NCBI GenBank assembly: GCA_014378185.1
Contig: JACMOE010000652.1
Coordinates: forward strand, 1-5,951
Reading direction: 5' to 3'
Length of the DNA: 5,951 bases
Source: Gemmatimonadaceae bacterium
GTDB taxonomy: Bacteria; Gemmatimonadota; Gemmatimonadetes; Gemmatimonadales; Gemmatimonadaceae
Shown here: positions 1 through 5,218 of the stretch, one piece after another
Position numbering within the stretch: the stretch's first letter is position 1
Layout of the letters: the number at the start of each line of letters is the position of its first letter
Notes under the pieces: model-generated
What the model was told of the DNA's origin: nothing
What the model saw: only the letters and a program-made list of their open reading frames with translations
Databases searched by the model: none
Made by a program: the position numbers and the translations under genes

Positions 1-354
1 ATTCGCGACGCGTCACTCGCTGGACGGTACAACAGCATCGCGGAAGACTTCTGGACGCCGACCAACCCCAGCAACACGGCGCCCCGTCCGGACAAGAACA
101 CGGAGAATCCGTACTTCTCCGGTGCGCGCGGCTATCAGGATGGATCGTTCGTGAAGATCCGCAACATCACGCTCGGTACAGCGGTGCCCACGCGGTTCCT
201 GTCCAGCATCGGCGCACAGTCGATGCGCATATACGTGACGGCGCAGAACCCGTTCCTCTTTACCAGTGCCAATGTCCTGGATCCGGAAAGCCAGACGGGC
301 AATGGCGTTCCCTCATATCGCACGTTCCTCCTTGGCGGAAGCTTCGGCTTCTAA
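1..354 (+). CDS. SusC/RagA-type TonB-linked outer membrane transporter, C-terminal fragment
   Basis: This frame is open from the left edge to a TAA stop at 352-354, giving the last 117 residues of a protein whose start lies outside the window. Three features match the C-terminal barrel end of SusC/RagA transporters: a DGSFVKIRNITLG segment starting at 139, then RIYVTAQNPFLFT with DPES shortly after, and finally PSYRTFLLGGSFGF ending in Phe. The terminal aromatic residue is the usual barrel-assembly signal of outer-membrane beta-barrels. SusC proteins are about 1000 residues long and import oligosaccharides with energy from TonB; the plug domain and TonB box are not in view. A SusD gene begins 3 bp downstream, which is the canonical pairing and supports the call. 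The fragment alone does not show the substrate; the GH29 gene nearby suggests a fucosylated glycan. Confidence 0.93.
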   Translation: MRDASLAGRYNSIAEDFWTPTNPSNTAPRPDKNTENPYFSGARGYQDGSFVKIRNITLGTAVPTRFLSSIGAQSMRIYVTAQNPFLFTSANVLDPESQTGNGVPSYRTFLLGGSFGF

Positions 355-357
355 CCG

Positions 358-2049
358 ATGATGACTCCTCCTGCATCCATGATGACACAAAACATGACTC
401 GCAGATTCCTCGCATCCCTCGCCGCCGCCTGCGTGGGTGTCGCCGCAGGCTGCGTCGATCTCACCGAGACGCCGATCACGGGCATCACGAGCGCGTACTA
501 CGCGACGCCGGCCGGCTTCGACGCGGCCGTGGGCGCCATGTACCAGCCGCTCCGCTCGTTCTGGGCCCTCGAACGCGGTTCGACGATGACCGTCTTCGGC
601 ACTGATGAATTCCAGAAGGGCTCGGACGGCGGTTACAAGTTCTTCAATGATTACACTTCGGCGCTGAACGGCGACGTGGACTTCATTGCACAGACATGGC
701 GTGACTTCTATCAGGGCATCAACACGGCCAATACCGTGATCGATGTGGCGAAGACTGCCAATGTTCCGGCGGCGACGGTGGCCTTGCGCGTGGGGGAGGC
801 CAAGTTCATCCGCGCGCTGTACTACTTCACTCTGGTGCGCACGTATGGCGACGTTCCACTCTATACGACGCCAACCGCGGGCGTGCTCACGGCGACTGTC
901 CGTGATCCCGCGGCGAAAGTATACGACCTGATCGTGGCTGACCTCATCGCGGCAGAAGCGGCGCTACCGGACAAGGCGGCACAGTACGGCCGCGCGGGCA
1001 AGCCTGCCGCGCAGCACTTGCTGGCGGAGGTGTACCTGACGCGCAATGCGTCAGGGGACATGGCGAAGTCCGAGGCTGAGGCGCAGGCCGTGGTGAGCAA
1101 CCCGCGATTCAGGTTGCTCGCGACGGAGAAGTTGAATTGGGACTTTGGCAACGAGGTCAACTCCGAAGTCGTGTGGGCGATTCAGTACACCGCCGATCCC
1201 ATCACGAATGGCGCGGCCTTCAACATCGCCAGTCAGAGCAATGTCGGCTACGGCAACAAGCTGCACCTGTATTTTGGTTTTCCGTACGACCAGGAGCCGG
1301 GCATGCTGCGCGACATTCCCGGGGGCCGTCCGTTCAAGCGCTTCCGCCCGACCACGTGGCTGCTCAACCTGTGGGGCAATCCGACGAGCACGCCGGATCA
1401 GCGCTATCAGGACCTTTTCCGGGTGGCCTGGGTCGCGAACAACCCCAACAACACGGGTTACAAGCTGGGCGACGGCACGGTCATCAACCCGAAGTACACG
1501 CTCGGCGACACGACCATCTTCTTCCCCTCGCGCGAAGTCACCACGGCGGAACGCAAGTCCGTGAAGTACAAGATGTACGCGCCGTCAGAGTACAACGACG
1601 CAATCTTCCCGGTGATGAACAAGTATCTCGACCCGTCGCGTACCTCGACGAACCAGGAAGACGGCCAGCGCGATCATCCGCTGATGCGTCTCGCCAACAC
1701 GTACCTGATGCTTGCGGAGGCCCAGTTCAACCAGGGCAAGCTTGCGCAGGCGGCGACGAACATCAACATCATCCGTACGCGCGCCGCAAAGCCGGGTCGT
1801 GCCGCCGAAATGCAGATCACGCCGGCGGACCTGAGCATCGACTTCATCCTCGATGAACGCGCTCGCGAACTCACCGGCGAAACGATGCGTTTCTTCGACC
1901 TGACCCGCACGCACAAGCTCGTCGAGCGCGTGGTGAAGTACAATCCGGGTGGCGCGCCGAACGTCAAGACTTGCCATGAACTTCGCCCAATTCCCACGAA
2001 CGAAATCCTGCTCTCCACTGGTGGAATCAAGCAGAACCCCTGCTATTGA
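358..2049 (+). CDS. SusD/RagB-family surface glycan-binding lipoprotein
   Basis: SusD proteins sit as a lid on SusC and capture oligosaccharides at the cell surface. The product is 563 residues from the first ATG, a usual SusD length. The N terminus has a basic TRRF stretch, a hydrophobic segment and a lipobox ending VAAGC, with lipidated Cys at residue 32. The N-terminal SusD-like region follows (TSAYYATPAGFDAAVGAMY, then TWRDFYQGINTANTVID and the TPR-like segment AKFIRALYYFTLVRTYGDVPL). The C-terminal SusD domain includes DHPLMRLANTYLMLAEA, ILDERARELTGE, RFFDLTRT and HELRPIPTNEIL. The start is uncertain: ATGs at 358, 361, 379, 382 and 394 are in frame and none has a clear Shine-Dalgarno site. 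I list 358 because it lies 3 bp after the susC stop, but 394 would give a more typical 19-residue lipoprotein signal peptide. The protein ends NPCY instead of the common NPGY, with another Cys 23 residues upstream. It is probably co-transcribed with susC. Confidence 0.96.
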   Translation: MMTPPASMMTQNMTRRFLASLAAACVGVAAGCVDLTETPITGITSAYYATPAGFDAAVGAMYQPLRSFWALERGSTMTVFGTDEFQKGSDGGYKFFNDYTSALNGDVDFIAQTWRDFYQGINTANTVIDVAKTANVPAATVALRVGEAKFIRALYYFTLVRTYGDVPLYTTPTAGVLTATVRDPAAKVYDLIVADLIAAEAALPDKAAQYGRAGKPAAQHLLAEVYLTRNASGDMAKSEAEAQAVVSNPRFRLLATEKLNWDFGNEVNSEVVWAIQYTADPITNGAAFNIASQSNVGYGNKLHLYFGFPYDQEPGMLRDIPGGRPFKRFRPTTWLLNLWGNPTSTPDQRYQDLFRVAWVANNPNNTGYKLGDGTVINPKYTLGDTTIFFPSREVTTAERKSVKYKMYAPSEYNDAIFPVMNKYLDPSRTSTNQEDGQRDHPLMRLANTYLMLAEAQFNQGKLAQAATNINIIRTRAAKPGRAAEMQITPADLSIDFILDERARELTGETMRFFDLTRTHKLVERVVKYNPGGAPNVKTCHELRPIPTNEILLSTGGIKQNPCY

Positions 2050-2061
2050 CCGGGTGGGAGA

Positions 2062-2101
2062 CGCATCGAGCGTCGTGGCTCGTGCCGCGACGCTCGATGT
2101 G
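2062..2101. terminator. Strong hairpin between convergent genes, likely bidirectional terminator
   Basis: A perfect 12-bp inverted repeat has arms at 2064-2075 (CATCGAGCGTCG) and 2088-2099 (CGACGCTCGATG). The 12-nt centre can pair further (GGC 2077-2079 with GCC 2084-2086, plus a T:G pair), leaving a TCGT loop, so the stem approaches 16 bp. Outside the repeat, C2062 pairs with G2101 and G2063 can wobble with T2100. It starts 13 nt after the susD stop and lies downstream of the convergent minus-strand gene, the expected place for a shared terminator. Neither side has a real T-tract; only TTT follows on the plus strand. Termination is therefore inferred from structure and position. Confidence 0.6.
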
Positions 2102-2159
2102 GTTTCGTCACGTCGGCCGGCGTCATCAGCAAGCTTCCGTCACGTGGCGGCGATGATTG

Positions 2160-2579
2160 TCATTGGCGGATGAGAACCTGCGTCACGCTTCCGTCGATGG
2201 TCATGGTGGTGGCGGTCACGTGCGCGGTGACGATCGAGCCATCGCTCTTGTACGCGAAAGACACGGAGTTGTTCGCGAGCGTCAGGGTGCCGGCGTCGGA
2301 TGACGTCGTCATGTTCACCGTTCCATCGAGCTCGGTGCCGCGCAGAGTGAAGGACGTGGTGAAGGTCCCGGCGCTGGTGATGACGTACTGCCTGGCGATG
2401 AGCTCGAGCTTGGGGTCGCTGGCCGCGTACACGTACGGCAGTGCCTTGCCATTGACGGTTGTCAGCGTCCACGTGCCGGCCACGGACGTCACGACTGGCT
2501 CCGTGGCGGCACCAGAACCGCAGGCCGACGCGAGTATGGCGGCGGCGAGCGTCAGGAGCCTGAAGCGGCGATGATTCAT
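2160..2579 (-). CDS. Small putative lipoprotein of unknown function
   Basis: This encodes 139 residues, with ATG at 2579-2577 and TGA at 2162-2160. The N terminus MNHRRFRLLTLAAAILASAC is a signal peptide ending at Cys20. The lipobox is imperfect because Ala, not Leu, is at -3, but lipidation is likely. The mature part is rich in Thr, Ser and Val: SVAGTWTLTTVNGKALPYV is followed by alternating short strands up to VTATTMTIDGSVTQVLIRQ, suggesting a small beta-barrel or beta-sandwich reminiscent of lipocalin-like lipoproteins. I cannot name a family with certainty; similar 'GTWTL..VNG..LPY' proteins are, from memory, common in Gemmatimonadota. No catalytic motif is visible. The gene converges with susD and diverges from the fucosidase gene, so it is a separate transcription unit inside the locus. 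No good Shine-Dalgarno site precedes the ATG. The signal peptide and domain-like mature sequence make it more credible than the competing frame on the other strand. Confidence 0.8.
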   Translation of the reverse strand: MNHRRFRLLTLAAAILASACGSGAATEPVVTSVAGTWTLTTVNGKALPYVYAASDPKLELIARQYVITSAGTFTTSFTLRGTELDGTVNMTTSSDAGTLTLANNSVSFAYKSDGSIVTAHVTATTMTIDGSVTQVLIRQ

Positions 2580-2615
2580 GTGCCCATGCAGTCAGGGGTG
2601 TGAACGAACATGATG

Positions 2616-2631
2616 TGCAATCTGCGTTGCA
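2616..2631. promoter_or_regulatory. Possible operator: TGCAA-N6-TTGCA inverted repeat
   Basis: In the 90-bp divergent intergenic region (2580-2669), TGCAA at 2616-2620 and TTGCA at 2627-2631 form a 5-bp inverted repeat with a 6-nt spacer. Its size and symmetry resemble binding sites of dimeric repressors such as the LacI family, and its position between two divergent starts would suit control of either gene. The arms are short, no second copy is apparent in the window and no regulator gene is present, so this is a weak candidate. I see no convincing -35/-10 pair in this region. Confidence 0.22.
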
Positions 2632-2660
2632 GCGCCCGGCGATGGAAGAAACCTGGGTAC

Positions 2661-2668
2661 GGAGGGGG
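2661..2668 (+). promoter_or_regulatory. Shine-Dalgarno site of the GH29 gene
   Basis: GGAGGGGG lies just upstream of ATG 2670; the GGAGG core ends 4 nt before the start codon. It is the best ribosome binding site in the window and decides the start of the fucosidase at 2670 over the in-frame ATGs at 2610 and 2613, which would place Arg/Cys-rich residues ahead of a signal peptide. Confidence 0.8.
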
Positions 2669-2669
2669 T

Positions 2670-4034
2670 ATGCGCGTTCGACAGATTCTGCTTGGCATGG
2701 CAGTCACGCTCATTACGACGTCGAGCGTGGCGGCACAGACGAATCCTGAATCGGGGGCGCAGCGCGGCACGCGCATGGCCTGGTGGCGCGACGCCCGGTT
2801 CGGGATGTTCATCCATTGGGGTGCCTACGCGGTGCCCGCCGGCATCTACCACGGCGAACGCGTGCCCGGCATCGGCGAGTGGATCATGAGTCGCGCGCAC
2901 GTGCCAGTGGACGAATACGAGCAGTTCGTACGGGCATTCAACCCCGCGCAGTACGACGCAGACGAATGGGTCCGCATCGCGAAGGACGCCGGCATGAAGT
3001 ACATCATCATCACGTCCAAGCACCACGATGGCTTCGCGCTGTTCGACTCGAGAGTATCGAATTACGACATGATGGACGCAGCGCCGTACCACCGCGATGC
3101 GCTCAAGGCGCTCGCGAGTGCCGCGCACCGCCAGGGCATACGATTCGGCGTGTACTACTCCATCATGGATTGGCACCACCCGGACGCCCAGGGACCGAAC
3201 GCGCCGGAGTACAACTCGAGTAGCTGGCACAACCCCAACTTCAGCCGGTACGTCGAGACGTACATGAAGCCACAGCTCAAGGAGCTGCTCACGCAGTATC
3301 CAAACATCGACGTCCTCTGGTTCGACGGCGAGTGGGTGGCCGATTGGAGTGACGAGCAGGGGCGCGCGCTGTATGCCTGGCTCCGGGCCATCAAGCCGGG
3401 TCTCATCATCAACAACCGGGTGGGCCACACGCGGCAGGGCATGAGCGGCATGTCCAGGACGGGCAGCGAAGACATCGGCGATTTCGGGACACCAGAGCAG
3501 CAGGTCCCGGCAGCCGGCCTTCCAGGTCTCGATTGGGAGACGTGCATGACCATGAACGATACGTGGGGATTCAAGTCGTTCGACGACGGGTGGAAGGATA
3601 CCCGCATCCTGCTGCGCACGCTCATCGACGTGGCGTCGAAGGGTGGCAACTTCCTGCTCAACGTCGGCCCCACCGCCGAGGGTGTGATTCCCGCTGAAAG
3701 CGTGGCACGGCTGCGCGAAATGGGACGATGGATGCGCGTGAACGGCGAGGCCATCTACGGCAGCACGGTCAGCCCGTACGGCGCACCCGCCTGGGGACGC
3801 TACACAGCAAAGGCGGGCGCCGTCTACGCATTCGTCTTCGACTGGCCCAGCAACGGCCAACTGGCACTCACGGGCGTGCGCACAGCTCCCGCGGTGGTCC
3901 ATCTGCTCGGTGATTCAAGGCCCCTTGTCGTGGAGCGCTCGGCAGACGGATACGTCGTCCGCCTTCCAGCGGCCGCACCAAGCGCCATTGCGTCAGTCGT
4001 GGTGCTGGAGGGCGCATCGGGTGCGGCGCGGTAG
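2670..4034 (+). CDS. Secreted GH29 alpha-L-fucosidase
   Basis: GH29 enzymes release terminal L-fucose from glycans by a retaining mechanism. From ATG 2670 the product is 454 residues, a usual length for a bacterial GH29 enzyme with catalytic barrel and C-terminal beta-sandwich. Residues 1-23 form a Sec signal peptide (MRVRQILLGMAVTLITTSSV, then AAQ), so the enzyme is periplasmic or secreted; there is no lipobox. Family motifs in order are RFGMFIHWG (His49), IITSKHHDGF (His118-His119), VYYSIMDWHHP, DVLWFDGEW and LDWETCMTMNDTWGF, followed by GGNFLLNVGPTAEG. Asp219 of WFDGE is in the position of the GH29 nucleophile. Glu290 of WETC lies in the segment of the family active-site signature, but I do not assign the acid/base with certainty. 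Residues from about 350 form the C-terminal domain; no extra carbohydrate-binding module is seen. The sequence does not decide linkage specificity, and some GH29 members act on related sugars such as alpha-L-galactosides. It stands alone after a divergent gene, so it probably has its own promoter. Confidence 0.96.
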   Translation: MRVRQILLGMAVTLITTSSVAAQTNPESGAQRGTRMAWWRDARFGMFIHWGAYAVPAGIYHGERVPGIGEWIMSRAHVPVDEYEQFVRAFNPAQYDADEWVRIAKDAGMKYIIITSKHHDGFALFDSRVSNYDMMDAAPYHRDALKALASAAHRQGIRFGVYYSIMDWHHPDAQGPNAPEYNSSSWHNPNFSRYVETYMKPQLKELLTQYPNIDVLWFDGEWVADWSDEQGRALYAWLRAIKPGLIINNRVGHTRQGMSGMSRTGSEDIGDFGTPEQQVPAAGLPGLDWETCMTMNDTWGFKSFDDGWKDTRILLRTLIDVASKGGNFLLNVGPTAEGVIPAESVARLREMGRWMRVNGEAIYGSTVSPYGAPAWGRYTAKAGAVYAFVFDWPSNGQLALTGVRTAPAVVHLLGDSRPLVVERSADGYVVRLPAAAPSAIASVVVLEGASGAAR

Positions 4035-4089
4035 CGGCACGGCACATTGCACCATCCGCGTGCGGGGATCTGTTCGCGAGCTGCGTCAC

Positions 4090-4119
4090 TTCGACGCCGG
4101 CGAACCGGCGCACGTCGAA
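4090..4119 (+). terminator. Hairpin downstream of the fucosidase gene, possible terminator or mRNA processing structure
   Basis: TTCGAC (4090-4095) pairs with GTCGAA (4114-4119). Inside it GCCGG (4096-4100) pairs with CCGGC (4105-4109) across a CGAA loop, leaving a GCAC bulge on the 3' side. It begins 55 nt after the GH29 stop and ends 88 nt before the next start. There is no T-tract, so it may be an attenuating or mRNA-stabilising structure between the two genes, not a true terminator. GC-rich DNA makes such repeats more frequent by chance. Confidence 0.3.
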
Positions 4120-4207
4120 CGACTGGACGAAACTTTATCCGACGCCGCTTCACTCGATGGCCGCGCCTTCGCGTCCACTCATGCTGCCCACCTCAACGGG
4201 ACACTCA

Positions 4208-5110
4208 ATGACTGATGCATCCTTGCCACGACGCTCATTTCTCGCCGCCGCCGCCACGGGAATCGCGGGAGCGGCCGTGGCGATCGCGGGCGCTCCGGCG
4301 TTCGCAGAGGCTGCGGCATCCGCCAGGTCGTCGAACGCGGCTGCGCGCGGTGCAGCTGCCGTCCCGGCCGCCGCCGCCATCAAGCTGGGTGTGGCGAGCT
4401 ACTCGCTGCGCGAGTTTCCGCTCGACAAGGCGCTGGTGATGATGAAGGCGCTCCGCACGCCGTACGTGAACCTCAAGTCGGTCCACATGCCGTACGACAA
4501 GACGCCGGCCGAGCTGGCGGCCATTCGCCAGACGATCGAAACCGCGGGCTTCCAGATCGTGGGCGGCGGCACCATCACCTTCGACAAGGACACGGACGCC
4601 GACGTCGAGAAGTACTTCGCGTATGCGAAGAACGCCGGCATGCCGACGATCGTGTGCACGATGGAGCATTCGATCCTGCCGCGCGTGGAGAAGTACGCGA
4701 AGCAGTACGACATCAAGGTGGCCATCCACAATCACGGCCCCGAGGACAAGCACTTTCCGTCGCCGTACGATGTCCTCAAGGCGGTGAACGGGATGGATCC
4801 GCGCATGGGGTTGTGCATGGACATCGGCCACGCCACGCGGGCCGGCGCAAACATCGTCCAGGCGGTGCTCGATGCCGGACCGCGCTTGCTCGACATGCAC
4901 ATCAAGGATCTCGCCGATGGTACGGCGAGGGACAGCCAGGTTGCCGTTGGCGAAGGCAAGCTGCCTATTCCTGCGCTCTTCCGCGCGCTCCAGAAGATCA
5001 ACTTTGCGGGCTACGTAAACCTCGAGTACGAGATCAACGCGAAGGATCCGCTGCCGGGCATGCAGGTATCGTTCGCCTACATGCGCGGAGTCCTCGCGGG
5101 CATGGCGTGA
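4208..5110 (+). CDS. Tat-exported sugar phosphate isomerase/epimerase-like TIM-barrel protein
   Basis: From ATG 4208 this encodes 300 residues. The N terminus MTDASLPRRSFLAAAATG carries a twin-arginine motif (Arg8-Arg9, then SFL), then a hydrophobic stretch and APAFAEA, a plausible cleavage region. An Ala-rich linker leads to the barrel at about residue 58 (IKLGVASYSLREF). Barrel motifs are AIHNHGPED (His174, His176), LCMDIGHATRAG (Asp205, His208), LLDMHIKDL (His231), VGEGKLPIPALFRAL and VNLEYE (Glu273). This order is typical of the xylose-isomerase-like superfamily, where Asp, His and Glu bind a divalent metal; the ligand roles are inferred. The natural substrate is unknown. Some exported relatives in Bacteroides act on 3-keto sugar intermediates, so a non-phosphorylated periplasmic sugar is more likely than a sugar phosphate. 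I chose 4208 over in-frame ATG 4157 because it puts the RR motif near the N terminus and has GGGA 6 nt upstream. It is co-oriented with the GH29 and DUF6807 genes. Confidence 0.9.
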   Translation: MTDASLPRRSFLAAAATGIAGAAVAIAGAPAFAEAAASARSSNAAARGAAAVPAAAAIKLGVASYSLREFPLDKALVMMKALRTPYVNLKSVHMPYDKTPAELAAIRQTIETAGFQIVGGGTITFDKDTDADVEKYFAYAKNAGMPTIVCTMEHSILPRVEKYAKQYDIKVAIHNHGPEDKHFPSPYDVLKAVNGMDPRMGLCMDIGHATRAGANIVQAVLDAGPRLLDMHIKDLADGTARDSQVAVGEGKLPIPALFRALQKINFAGYVNLEYEINAKDPLPGMQVSFAYMRGVLAGMA

Positions 5111-5218
5111 AGCGGACTCGACTCGTTGACCGGCAGTCGTACGCGCGGGCCCGATCGCTGCATGCAACGACTTGCCCGCCCTTCTTCATTCACACTGCGT
5201 CACAGGCTTCGTGACATC

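Noticed and set aside
1137..1856. A 239-codon plus-strand frame inside susD
   Set aside because: It lies within the SusD coding region in another frame; its product is rich in Arg, Gln, His and Gly with no domain, and the SusD frame is continuous, so no frameshift is implied.
2170..2574. A 134-codon plus-strand frame opposite the small lipoprotein
   Set aside because: The minus-strand product has a clear signal peptide with a Cys and a domain-like mature sequence, whereas the plus-strand product has neither a credible start nor recognisable motifs.
2610..2669. Upstream start for the fucosidase (ATG 2610 or 2613)
   Set aside because: The extra 20 residues are Arg/Cys-rich and would bury the signal peptide; a GGAGG site directly precedes ATG 2670.
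2592..3902. A 436-codon open frame on the minus strand opposite the fucosidase
   Set aside because: Its Arg/His/Val-rich product has no recognisable domain and lies antisense to a GH29 gene with all family motifs; long antisense frames are expected in GC-rich DNA.
4157..4207. Upstream start for the isomerase-like protein (ATG 4157)
   Set aside because: It adds 17 residues ahead of the twin-arginine motif and has no Shine-Dalgarno site, while ATG 4208 has GGGA at suitable spacing and a normal Tat signal.
4235..5167. A 310-codon open frame on the minus strand opposite the isomerase gene
   Set aside because: Arg/His-rich low-complexity product with no family motif, fully explained as the shadow of the TIM-barrel gene.
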